A stretch of DNA of 64,000 nt, from contig QVOM02000029.1 in the NCBI GenBank assembly GCA_003586115.2, forward strand, positions 29,377,429-29,441,428, given 5' to 3'. This document shows, in pieces, positions 49,299 to 61,414 of this stretch. The position numbers and the translations under genes are program-made. The notes below the pieces were generated by a model that was given only the letters and a program-made list of their open reading frames with translations, was not told the origin of the DNA and searched no databases. The DNA is from Salvator merianae (Eukaryota; Chordata; Lepidosauria; Squamata; Teiidae). How positions within the stretch are numbered: the first letter of the stretch is position 1; each line of letters begins with the position of its first letter.

Positions 49299-49589
49299 TT
49301 ATTCTGTTAAATCAGGAATGTTTTCCCCTGGTGATGCAAGTTGTAGCTTCTGAGGGAAATCTATTTATATGCATAAGAGCCATAAAACAGAGATTCTGGA
49401 AGTTTCCACATTAGCTGTTCCACAAGACCTCAGGGCCTGCATGCTAGACTGTGCTGGCCACATGACGCTGGCAGCTGGAGCGCTTGTCCTTGAGTTCCCA
49501 GCCTTTGGTTGACTCCAGCCACTGCCATGTTGACAGATGGCAGCTGCTGGACTAGATTTGTGGCACACAAAATCAAGCTCCATTTTGCC

Positions 49590-49765
49590 AGGCTCTGGAA
49601 ATGGCCAACATCTGGGGTCATTTCCAAACATGTTGCAGAATTTCTCCCAGCTTGCAACTTCAGGGGCTAAGACAGGAAGATATGTTGTAAGCAATGTCCA
49701 ATGCACTACATGGTGCCTCTCCCATTGGTAGCCCAAACTGCTTGGTTCAGCCTAAGAGATGTTTT
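49590..49765. repeat. Unclassified interspersed repeat, family D copy 2
   Basis: Partner of 28,040-28,240, with CTCCCAGCTTGCAACTTCAG, CTCTCCCATTGG and AAACTGCTTGGTT in the same order. Confidence 0.45.
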
Positions 49766-50530
49766 CCAGACATCCATATTCTGGAGAACTCAGAGTTAGC
49801 CTCACAACTCAAAAAGATCAGTTATCAGTCAAGAAGCACTTAAATTTGTCCATAAAGAATATTAACTTGTGGCATGGGAGAAAAAATATGTGTGTTCAAC
49901 AATTATAGAGATTACATATACACACATTAGCTTCTTACAGCATGTCAAGGGCTTTTGTTCATGCAGTAATTTCCAGGAGTCCCTTGATTCAAAAGCCCTA
50001 CTCTTGCATGAAAGCTCATTGGGTGACCTCAGCCAATTTCTCAGTTGCTGTAGGGACAAAACAAAGTAGAGAAAACATGGAATTTATTCTTCGGGCATGT
50101 ATCTAATAACAGCTGATGCAAGATTTTTTGGTGGAAGGGTGCAGTAAAATATGATCAAAGAAATAAATAAAATACAGGAAATAAAATAAGATCAAAAAGA
50201 AAATGTAAATAGATTGGTTTATGAGAAAGATATAGTATTATAGGTCTCCTCCATACAGATTGGAGCAGATTAGAATTAAATAGCACATACGGATTGAATG
50301 TGATCAGTCACAACATGGGTTTTACCTGGCATTCTAGTGATTGTTGTAGTCTAGACTGGATTGCCTGAAGAGAACAAATCTCTGGAAAAATCTCACACTG
50401 TGTCTCCTGACCTAGAAATGGATGGCCACATCTTAAAGAATGAAAGGTTAGCATGCTGTTTTGGCCTCAGTTTTGTTTAATCTCTTTCCCCATTTTAAAA
50501 TCTAAATATTTTAATTACAATGTTAATATA
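49766..50530. other. AT-rich DNA without recognised features
   Basis: No supported feature; the final 100 bp are very AT-rich up to the CR1 boundary. Confidence 0.3.
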
Positions 50531-50822
50531 GGATTGGCCCTATTCTCAGCTGTGCAAGAAGGAAGGACTAGAAACAATGGGATGAAAATTTAAGGGAGTA
50601 GATGCAGGCTAGATATTAGGAAAAACTTCCTGACCGTAAGGGCAATCAGTCACTGGAACAGGTTGCCACAGGAGGTGGTGGGCTCTCCTTCACTGGAGAT
50701 CTTCAAGGAAAGGCTGGACAGATATCTGTCTGGGGTGCTTTAGTGAATCCTGCATTGAGCAGGGAGTTGGACTCGATGACCCTGGAGGTCCCTTCCAACT
50801 CTATGATTCTATGATTCTATGA
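50531..50822 (+). mobile_element. Short CR1 copy
   Basis: It starts GGATTGGCCCTATTCTCAG and ends with ATTCTATGATTCTATGA, the CR1 terminal repeat. It is closely similar over its full length to the inverted copy at 48,571-48,863. Only the C-terminal coding end and 3' UTR are present. Confidence 0.95.
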
Positions 50823-51187
50823 ATATCTGTTTTAATGTGAAGATCATTCTAAGTGCATTTCATTATGGGGAAGGGAATTAGAGAGGTGTGGTTGGATACG
50901 AATCCTGTGACTTCTTGAAATATGAAGCAAAAACCAAAGGAAAGACCATTCACACAATGAAAAAAAGTATGTAGATTTCTCTAAAACACTTTTAACAAAG
51001 ACATATGTTAAAAGGGAAAGCCTAAGAAATCAACATATACCAAAATAGTGAAAAATATAGAACATATTCATTCTCATGTACATGTGTAGAGTATCACGAA
51101 AATTCTGTGTGTGTTTATACAGACACACAACCAAAAAACAACTAGTGGAGTCTTCATCTGGTATCCACAGTGCTGAGAAAAACTGAG

Positions 51188-51435
51188 AAATATATTTATT
51201 ATTTATTTAAGAGATTTTATACCGCTTTCCATTAAAAAAATTCAAAGCCATTTATAGAGCATTAACAATAAGGGTAAAAACAGAGTTTTAACAGAGAATG
51301 CCCATGTAAAAAGACAGGTCTTTAATAGGCACTTATAAATTGTAAGCATAGGCACCTCATGAACAGCTGAGGGGAGGGCATTCCAAAGGGAAGGTGCTAC
51401 CACTGAGAAGGCCCAACTGTGAGCCATCATAAGAT
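51188..51435 (-). mobile_element. L2 LINE 3' fragment (antisense)
   Basis: TTATTTATTTAAGAGATTTTATACC marks the antisense 3' end. On the minus strand WAFSVVAPSLWNALPSAV at about 51,410-51,357 is the L2 C-terminal motif, in good agreement with RGRAFSVAAPRLWNSLP in the larger copy. Confidence 0.85.
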
Positions 51436-51448
51436 GGAATTCTGCATT

Positions 51449-51545
51449 AAGCTTAAAATGTAACTTTAAAACATCAGCTTAAAATGTAACTATAAAATGT
51501 AAACAAAATGTAACTTTAAAATATAAGTTTAAAATGTAACTTTAA
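51449..51545. repeat. Degenerate tandem repeat of TAAAATGTAACT
   Basis: Five imperfect copies of a TTAAAATGTAACTTTAAAA-like unit, with variable spacing, follow the L2 fragment. Confidence 0.75.
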
Positions 51546-51693
51546 TTCTGCAAGTCCTTAATTTCCAGAACGCATAATATTCCTACCCATCTGAGTTTAA
51601 TATTGCAATACCATATTTTCAAAAAATGCCAGACATGTTTCAAATCCAAACAGGGAGCTTCTTTAGTGGCATAAATTATATTATAAAGCAACA

Positions 51694-52030
51694 GAGCCTT
51701 TCTGCACTTACCTTTAAACAGGATCCCTCATAGTCTTCTGCATTCTGTCCACATGCTGGTGTGGACCAGAGAGGCCCAGTTAGCTGCTAATCTACTCTAT
51801 CTGCACAGGAGAGAACATAATCCAGAACAGGAAGGTCCTGATCTGGATTACCAGTGGATCTGATTAAACAGGTACACTGCTGCACCAGTCTGGACTAGTC
51901 CAGATCAAAGAGGCAAGAAGAAGACATGCCTTCATTTTCTGGATTTCCAGAGGACCCACTTCAGCAGTGCAACAAGGCACTTTCTGTAAAGCCCACATTC
52001 CTTTGGCTGGCATTCCCCATAGGCATGGCC
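51694..52030. mobile_element. Non-autonomous DNA element, right end missing
   Basis: The left end GAGCCTTTCTGCACTTACC and collinear interior blocks (GATCTGGATTACCAGTGGA, GACCCACTTCAGCAGTG) match the copy at 48,009. The right terminus is absent, so the copy is truncated near 52,030. Confidence 0.62.
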
Positions 52031-52228
52031 ACGTAAGAAGGCTGCAGAATGCAAATAACCAAAGAGATGATTTCATAAAATGAAAAAGAAGACAAGCATG
52101 AATATGTCTGAGTGTCTTTCTTCTGAAGCTGCATTCAACTTGTGATCATTTCACCAACATTCCACACACATATGCCACACAAAATTTCCAAATGCACTTT
52201 CACTTCTGGAAAGAGGGCAAGAAGACAG

Positions 52229-52494
52229 CAGTATAGCTAAATTTTTTGCTGCCCGGGGCCACATGGCAGCAGAGGAGCGCAAGCGAGGGCGCCGTGCCCT
52301 GCAGCCTCCTACCCCTGCCGCTGCCCTGACGACTGCTGGCCAGCTGGGCGCTGCACCGCGCTCTCCTTCTCACTCACGCTCTGGAGAAACTTTGTGCACC
52401 GGGCAGGCAGAGAAGGCCCTGGCTGGATGTGCGCCCAGGACGACATGCTGTCCAGGGTGGACCGCCCCCCTCGCCCCCCCTTCCTACGCCACTG
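52229..52494 (-). mobile_element. hAT-like miniature element, GC-rich
   Basis: The left end is a mutated CAGTATAGCTAAATTTTTTG and the right end is TACGCCACTG. Together they are the complement of the element at 61,415-61,627, so this copy is inverted relative to it. The interior is CpG- and C-rich, and ORFs of up to ~110 codons reflect composition only. No 8-bp duplication is preserved. Confidence 0.72.
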
Positions 52495-52724
52495 CAACAA
52501 AATAAATCTTTGGCATCGCAACAACAGCAAGGTTCTCTTGTGTAAAATAAAAGAAAATATTGTATTCCAAAAATTCTTAAAATTTACCTGTTCCCCGAAA
52601 ACTAATCCAAATATAGAAGAAAGGGTGTTTCCATTCTGTCTCGTCATGAAACCCAGTTGGTATAATCACTGATCCCATCATTATTCATGACTGGGAGAAA
52701 ATAATTAGCTCTTCATCAAGTTAT

Positions 52725-52913
52725 GGCCAGATCCACACAGGTGCAATGCCTGTCCCTTTCACAATAAAGAATAGTACTATTCCTTAATGTGGGGGGGGGG
52801 GGTGTCAGATTGTGCCCTTATTGTTACATGCACAATGAAGGCACCATGTTGTGCAGACCTGGTGTCTTCACTGCATATTCCAGTCACCCTAAAGGCACTG
52901 TGTAGATCCTGCC
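52725..52913. mobile_element. Non-autonomous DNA element, 189 bp
   Basis: Left end GGCCAGATCCACACAGGTGC; right end reverse-complemented GGCAGGATCTACACAGTGCC. The flanks are TAT and TAC, two of three matching. A G12 run lies at 52,791-52,802. Its right part is related to 61,232-61,301. Confidence 0.65.
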
Positions 52914-55651
52914 TACGTAGGAGAAGTTATAGTCACTATTGTGTTTGCTGCCTTATAAGCTACTATCACTGCTGAAGACAACCTTAACCAATATAAGGAG
53001 GCACAGCAGAGAGTCTATCTTAGCTGAACCTCATAACTTCTCTGTCAGCAACCAAGGCACACTTGTTGGAAAGCCTCTGAATGATTTCAAGCACTCAGAA
53101 CATTTGCTTTAAAATGTGAATTTTTATTAATGCTGCCCAAACTTTATTCACAGCATTTCATAATTAAAAAGATTTTAATTTAAGACACTATAATTATTGG
53201 AATGACTGACTAAATGCTTATAAACTGTGACCTGATAGCTATTTCTGACCACTTGTCAGTAATACAAATAACTATTACCTTTGCCTGCTCACTTCCTTTC
53301 CCTTGGGAAATGCTGATAAAATATTATTTAAAAAAAAGAAAGAGGGAGGAAGGGAGTTTTGACAGGGCAGAATTTGAGTAATTAATTATGCTTGCACATA
53401 AATTAATAATGTTATGCAACAAACTGCAAAAATTAAACATTTGTACATTTGATCACATTCAGCTGGGAAGAGTTTTCACCTCTCACTGAAATCAATAGAA
53501 TTTTAGCATTTTCTTTGTTTAATAATATATACTGCAGAAAGTAGGGGTTCATGCAAAATAGCTTTAACATTACAAAAGCTGATTAGTTTAGATTTCTATT
53601 TTTTACTTTTATAATATTTAATTCAAATAACCAGTAAATATGTTACAAAAGCTTATCAAAACAACACTGAAAGTCAGAATGTACTAAAATTTTAACCCAT
53701 AAATATTTTCAGGAAAATAGTTAAAATATTTTAATACCCTATGTAGACCAGTTTACAGCTGCCTTTATCTTGCCCTACGGTTTTGGGGACATTTAAATAA
53801 AAGCAACAACTATAACAGAGGCATCTTCTTAAGGAAGTCAAGCCAACACAGAACACACAATGTTGTCATGTCTTTCTATCTTCAATCAGATGTGTATTGC
53901 TTTATTTCTTCATTCAAAATATATAAATATTTTGACACTCTGTTCTAGACTTACCTTAATGGAACTACATATATTAAGGAAATTCAAAGTTTTGATTAAA
54001 TGCTACCTAGTTCTTCTGGTGCAGTTGTTGATATCATGTGATCTATGTTGTCATTATCTCTAACGCACTTCTATAACACTCATACGCTGCACTTACACAA
54101 AATACAAAAAGTGACAAGAAAAGTATCTTACAGATTGTAGCACCCACATACTAGTGCCTTAATCTACATTAAAGACCAGAAAATGCTATTGTGAATTAGA
54201 GGTGGGATTGGCATCTACTCTAAGCCCCCTTAGAGCTGCTTTTAATGTGTGTGGATGAAGCCATTTTGTTTTATAAAAAGGGACTTGAATACCATCAAAA
54301 CAGATGTAAAATGGTATTACATAGCCTTTGAGACACTCTGCTTTTTATACATAATGTTCAAGCAAAACCTCTTTTGATATATTAATTATTCCATGAATTC
54401 AAATTTCTTTACTAATATTTCTTTACCAATATTAGTTGGTAAATTATTATGAATTCCTGCCTTCTAGCACTGCATAAATGAAAAAATATAAGTGTTAAGA
54501 TCAAAAAATACAGAGAGTATTTGGTAATAATGTACCAAATTATATTAGCAGTTTAATTGATGGATGAAATAGGCTAATAGTCAGCAATTTAATGTCTTGA
54601 ACCAAGAAATTAATAGGGTCAGGCCAAAGTTATTCCTCATGAGCTAGTTATAAATGTGATTATTGAGTCCTCAAAGCTGTCTTCAGAAAATGAAAGAAAT
54701 ATATACTGTATAGCAGTACGAGGTTGTTGGTTTGCCTAGGCCACTATGTTTTTAGTTTTACTTGGCCAAAAGTACAGCATCTTCTCTATGCCACATTTCA
54801 GGCTCTAGTATTCAATTTAAGGCAGGATCAACATGGTACCTTATACTTCCATGCTGCCATAAGCATAAGAATGGGATAAAGAGTTTGTTATGAAATGTGT
54901 TTTTATAACGTAGACATGTATAGCGATTATACAAGGAATCGTCATTGGATTGGAGCACAGGATTTCTCCCTTATTTTTTTTGTTTTTGTTTTTTTAAAAC
55001 AAATTATAACAACAGTAAAAAGAAATAAAAGATGTAGTGCCCCCCCAAAAAAAAATATTGAAAAAGAGACAAACAAACCTTCAAAAAACAAAAACAAAAA
55101 ACAGTAACTACTACCCTACCACCACACTACCAAACTGCCCTTTGTGCACACTGGTTGACAACTTTAGATTACTTCTTCCATCTTCTTTCTCTTTCATTTT
55201 AGCTGGACCAAAGAGTTAGTCTTATTATTTCTTCTCTTATTTCATCTGGCATTTGAGGTTTCATTGAAAAAGACAATAAATCTTTCCATTTTTCCTATGT
55301 TTTAGAAAACAATTTCATACCTTGACTTTTAAATCTTATTTGTGTTACTTTTGTCACGATTACCCTTAAAATCTCTCCACTTGATACGAGTTAACATTTA
55401 ATGTTGTTTATTTCCCTTGACTGCCTCCTGCTTTGAGTTGCTACTACTGTTGAGTTATATTTCCTCCAATTTGACAATGAAATTAACAATGAGGCCTGAC
55501 TGATCACAGTTTCCCCAAATTGTTTCTAGCTGTTTAGAAATAAAGATATTTTATGCACTTCATACTTTTCAATAAAGTCATACTTCATATTCAAATCAGC
55601 CGAGTTATTTCTCCTCCCTGAGGATCAGCTGACAACTGTGTTATCTGTCAA
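52914..55651. other. Very AT-rich DNA, no features recognised
   Basis: No repeat ends, exons or RNA genes could be recognised in this 2.7-kb stretch. The part at 53,380-53,480 has little simple repetition and may be worth a conservation check. A-rich and C/A-rich tracts lie at 55,035-55,105. Confidence 0.4.
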
Positions 55652-55726
55652 ACTAAACATCTAGTCTTTTAAAAATCCTGGGAATTTTAAAGACTAAACA
55701 TCTAGTCTTTTAAAAATCTTGGGAAT
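55652..55726 (+). repeat. Tandem duplication, 41-bp period
   Basis: A 34-bp block beginning ACTAAACATCTAGTC at 55,652 recurs at 55,693 with one mismatch. It is a local duplication in unique DNA. Confidence 0.93.
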
Positions 55727-55877
55727 GCTGCTAGATTCACTCCTAGAGTTGGTCTTGTAACAAGTTTTGACTAATCTGTCTCTTTGTCAGCCTTCACGAC
55801 ACCAGTGTGAGGCCACACCTCCTGACTTTGATAACACCTTTGGGAACTGAAACTGAAGCCAGAGATTCCCTGCTACA

Positions 55878-55924
55878 ATCTTGACAGCAGCAGATGACAC
55901 ACACACACACACCGCTGTCAAGAT
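55878..55924. repeat. Inverted repeat enclosing (AC)n
   Basis: ATCTTGACAGC at 55,878-55,888 and its exact complement at 55,914-55,924 flank a microsatellite (AC)8 loop of 25 bp. Confidence 0.9.
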
Positions 55925-57059
<1,135 letters not shown>

Positions 57060-57228
57060 TTAATAGTGTAGTTTTCCCCACCCTTGAGTGCTGTAATTTT
57101 AATCCTATTACATCTCCATTTTACCTCTAGCTTTAATCTATTTTAGCTCTTTTAAATTTGCCGTAACCTGCCCTGAAGCCTTATAGTATAAGTCAGGATA
57201 TAGATGTAAATAAATAAATCAAATAGTA
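57060..57228 (+). mobile_element. Probable L2-type LINE 3' end
   Basis: TTTTAATCTATTTTAGC is followed by TAACCTGCCCTGAAGCC and GATATAGATGTAAATAAATAAATC. This is the sense-strand form of the L2 3' end (CCGCCCTGAGCC... GGTATAAATAAATAAAT). The 5' limit is uncertain. Confidence 0.55.
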
Positions 57229-57944
57229 AGTACTGTAAAATTGAATATAAAAATACATATACAATATAAGAAAAGAAAATGAAGTTTTTTAAGTAAAGCA
57301 AGCCAATATAGACACTGGGCACTGGTATTGTGAGAAACTTGTGAGAAAAAATAGTGCCACCTGAAACAGCTAGGAAACAACCAATGTGCATGTAATATAT
57401 TGCCCAATCCCTAGAAGGTCACCTTCTTCATAATATCCCTAATGCTGAAAAGCATTATAGAAAATTGAAATGGTGACTAGCAGTACCTCCTTAATGTTGC
57501 ATAAATATCAGCAGAAGAAGAAAACCTTAAAAAGGGACTGAAACAAATATTACTGGATCTCAGTGGAATACATGAGGTCCGGACAACTTCTCAAGGATAT
57601 CAGGCACCAACAACGATTCTATCTTTAAGCATCAACCTGAGAGGTTTTGTTAATTCCAGGAGTGAAAGAAAAAATTTATGAACAATGTCTTCCCGCCACT
57701 GTAAACACAATAACAGCATGTTCTGATGTGAAGTCTTACTACTGATGTAAAGAAGTGCTTACAAGAACTTCTGTGAATATTAAATGGTAGAGAAGGTACT
57801 CAACAGAAAAGGAATTCCTGGGCATCCTGCTAAGTAGGCCTGGAACTGGTCAGTATCTAGATAAGAGGTACTGGGAACTCTATGTACATCACCCTGATCA
57901 TTATGGAAGGAATGTGGAATATAAAACTATTAATTAAATGTGCG

Positions 57945-58684
57945 ATTGGAATAGCAAGGGGTAATTAGGAAGGGAATAGAATAAGAAGTCGCAAGTGTCA
58001 TTGTGCCTCTTTATAAATCTATGGTGAGACCACATTTGGAATATTGTGTACAATTTTGGTCACCCCACTTCAGAAATGATATTGTGGAACTGAAGAAAGT
58101 GCAGAAAAGGGCAACCAGAATGATCAAGAGGCTGGAATACCTTCCTTACGAAATTAGGTTGCAACGTCTTGGCCTCTTCAGCCTGGAAAAACAGCGTTTA
58201 AGAGGAGACCTGACTGAAATATAAATTCATGCACAGTATTGATAAGGTGAATAAAGAGAAATTCCTTTCTCTGTCATACAACACTGGGACCAGGTGGCAC
58301 TCTATGAAACTGATGGGTAAGAGAGTTAGGACCAACAAGGGGAAGTATTTTTTCATCCAGAGGGTCATTGGTCTATGGAATTTATTACCGGAAGAGGTGG
58401 TGACAGCAATCACCTTGGATAGCTTTAAGAAAGGAGTGGCCAGATTCATGGAGATCAGGTGTATCAATGGCTACTAGAATGGATGCCTAGATACTACTTC
58501 CAGGTTGGAAAGACAAGCAGGATGTCTATAAACCATTTGCAAGGAGTCAAGAGCAGGTGAAGTTTTGCCTTTTATTCTGCTTGCAAATGCCCAGAAGCAA
58601 TTGGTGGGCCACTATGTGAAACAGAATGCTGGACTAGATGGGCCGTGGCCTGATCCAGTAATGCTCCTCTTATATTCTTATGTT
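57945..58684 (+). mobile_element. CR1 LINE 3' fragment, copy 1
   Basis: The copy starts in the C-terminal part of ORF2 and ends in the TCTTATG-type 3' terminus. At 58,003-58,224 the frame reads [17 protein letters not shown] and [20 protein letters not shown]. After a frame break (loss near TGAAATATAAATTCATGCAC) it resumes at 58,229-58,477 with KRVRTNKGKYFFIQRV and GLWNLLPEEVV. The RT active site is not included. Confidence 0.94.
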
Positions 58685-59968
58685 AATAGATTCATCTGTG
58701 AACAGATTCCAACCAAATTCAAAAAGCTTGAGTACACATGAAATATGTTCTCGTGACATATCTACTTAGTAAGGACCTCCAACAAGGAGATTTCCGCATG
58801 AAGAATTATTTATACACAATAGTCATTACTTGAACCAGTTATAACATTCAGGAAACATTGTAATATTCTAAGCCACACACAAATTGTAATGCACATTCAA
58901 ACAGGTTTCACAGCATGGTGATCACATTTAAAAGTGTAATTTTGTAGCTGATGTATACCGCAGTACCTGCAAAGTGCTTAGTTTGTGGCTGAAATGTGTG
59001 TTGTCAGTTTTAAAGCATATTTGCTTGCCTAGTGTGGTCACTTTCCACTCTAGTAGAGGTGGGGCAAGGATGGGTAAGGGTGGATGTGTTGACATGGTCT
59101 TACAAATAGTTTTAACCAATCAGGATTGGGTATCATCTCCTGTTTGGCACGCTTTTAAAAATATATTTATACATGTGCTTAAGCACTTAAGCACATACAT
59201 GATCGTGTCTGAGAAAGTTTTAACAGCCCCAAACTCATATTGCTATTCCTGAGACCTTATTTTCCCACTGCAGGATATGCTGGTTTTCTTTTTAAATGTA
59301 ACTACTCCATGTCAGAGGTTCTCTGCTAATAATAGCACTCAATTATATAATGCAGAAGAGCCTCACCACATAAGTAGCCACAATAACTCAATACAGCCTT
59401 ACTGCCCAACAATTAGCAATGCTCTGCACAGCAGTTTGGAAAAAAAGAAAAAAAACCACACCCTATCTGCTGCTGAGTGACAAGTTGCGCAAATCTATTT
59501 GTACATTTTACAGGTAACAAATTTGTAGCGGACCATAACAATGTTTGGCATTTTTCTACATAGCACTTGCATACTTAAGAACACAAACTTTAAAAAAACA
59601 ATAAAAAAAAAAAAAGCACCTGATTGGCAGTTACATGGACTAATCACTGCATTTTGTGGGAAAGCAGTTTCCAATGAACCAAATGTACTTCTAGTGTGTT
59701 CAGCATGAATTTTCTTCCTGACAGACAAGTAACATGCTATTACTATTTTGTCTGATCTCCCTAAATAGGTATTACAAACAGATTGCCTTGCACAACAATT
59801 CTAAAGTGCAAGGTAAGCTTCTAGTGTAGCTGATGACAAACGCTCATTTCACTCGGACAATGCTATCTAGCCTGGTGATGAAATGATCCCAGCAACGAGA
59901 TCCAGCTCAGAGAACTCCTACAACGCAACATTCAGAGAAAATAAGATTCAAGATATTGAAACAAGGTG
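58685..59968. other. DNA between two CR1 copies
   Basis: It contains a perfect 11-bp inverted repeat with a 2-bp centre at 59,173-59,196 (ATGTGCTTAAG and complement) and an A-rich tract at 59,593-59,616. No gene was recognised. Confidence 0.4.
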
Positions 59969-60666
59969 GCTAGTGTCATTGCGCCTCTTTATAACTCTAT
60001 GGTGAGACAACACTTGGAACATTGTGTACAATTCTGGTCACCCCACTTCAGAAAAGATATTGTGGAACTGAAGAAGGTGCAGCAAAGGGCAACCAGAATG
60101 ATCAAGAGGCCGGAATACCTTGCTTACAAAACCAGACTGCAACGTCTTGGCCTCTTCAGCCTGGAAAAACGGCATTTAAGAGGAGACCTGACTGAAGTAT
60201 ATAAAATCATGCATGGTATGGATAAGGTGAATAAAGAGAAATTCCTTTCTCTGTCACACAATGCTGGGACCAGGGAGCATTCTATAAAGCTGATGGGTAA
60301 GAGAGTTAGGACCAACAAGGGGAAGTATTTTTTCATCCAGAGGGCCACTGGTCTATGGAATTTATTACCCGAAGAGGTGATGACAGCAATCAGCCTGGAT
60401 AGCTTTAAGAAAGGATTAGACAGATTCATGGAGGTCAGGTGTATCAATGGTGACCAGAATGGATGCCTAGGTACTGCCACCAGGTTGGAAAGACAGGCAG
60501 GGTGTCTGTAAACCATTTGCGAGGAGTCAAGAGCAGGTGAAGGTTTTGCCTTCTATTCTGCTTGGGAATGCCCAGAAGCAATTGGTGGGCCACTGTGTGA
60601 AACAGAATGCTGGACTAGATGGGCCGTGGCCTGATCCAGCAAGGCTCCTCCTATGTTCTTATGTAT
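59969..60666 (+). mobile_element. CR1 LINE 3' fragment, copy 2
   Basis: Same subfamily and orientation as copy 1. A single frame of 181 codons stays open over 59,966-60,511, with [55 protein letters not shown] and GLWNLLPEEVM. This is the best-preserved CR1 C-terminal region in the window. The 3' end is CTCCTATGTTCTTATG. It lacks RT and endonuclease, so it is still a dead 5'-truncated copy. Confidence 0.95.
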
Positions 60667-60738
60667 TAATTCTTATTTTCAAGGAAATGGATAGAGTATA
60701 TGGCAGTTTCTGTATGGGAAGAGGAAGCATAGCAATAT

Positions 60739-61028
60739 TCCCTTCCAAATTAAGAGGAGCGGCCTCATGCCCTACATGTGAAAATCACAGCAAGAGAATC
60801 CCCAGGTGCAATTTTAACATGTGGGGAAGACTTCTTTCCCTTCTGCCTCAAGATCAGCTGTAATTTGACACAGGAAAGGAGAGGCTGCTGTTCCCCTCTT
60901 CCCACTATTAAAAACCTCGACCTTCTTTGTCAAAATCACAGTGATCCTGTCAAAATCGTGCCTTAGGATTCCCTCACTGTGATTTTCACATGCAGGGCAT
61001 CAGGCTGCTCCTCTTAATTCGGAAGGGA
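60739..61028. mobile_element. DNA element with ~62-bp terminal inverted repeats
   Basis: The left arm (60,740-60,801) starts CCCTTCCAAATTAAGAGGAG, and the right arm (60,966-61,027) is its complement with about seven differences. The 165-bp centre carries no frame of interest. A target duplication could not be settled. It sits 70 bp downstream of the CR1 copy. Confidence 0.75.
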
Positions 61029-61231
61029 TTTTGCAGGCCAGTGGAGGGCTGCCTCCCACATCGTAACTGAAGCAGGCGAATTCCCAGCTTCCATTCTGAT
61101 GAGGAAGGTCAAATACACAAATGCTGCCAAGGGGTTCAGTAAGTTCCCTTGACTGGAGATGCTTCTTGTGACATAGCGGGAGAAGTGTGTGATGCCTTGG
61201 AGGCACCTCACTCTTCCTTCATATTGACTAT

Positions 61232-61301
61232 GCAATAAGGGTGCAATTTTGTGCAGAAACCATGCCTTCACTGTGCATTCAAGGCATAATAGGTTCCTGC
61301 C
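61232..61301. mobile_element. Fragment of the 52,725-type DNA element
   Basis: TGTGCAGAAACCATGCCTTC, then ACTGTGCATTCAAGGC and GGTTCCTGCC follow the order of the right part of 52,725-52,913. The left terminus is absent. Confidence 0.45.
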
Positions 61302-61414
61302 TATATCTCCTATCAGGTCGCATTGTTTGGCAGATTCCATATTAAGCACACTTTCACAGGGACTTTGAACCAGTATAGTCCCTGGCATGACTTTGCACGC
61401 ATTTGACTGACATG

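Noticed and set aside
49365..49736. 123-codon minus-strand ORF
   Set aside because: It overlaps the unclassified repeat at 49,590-49,765; no recognisable protein.
52309..52647. 112-codon minus-strand ORF
   Set aside because: It overlaps the GC-rich hAT-like element and has low-complexity, Arg/Gly-rich composition.
60124..60516. 130-codon ORF on the minus strand
   Set aside because: It is the antisense shadow of the CR1 C-terminal frame at 59,966-60,511.
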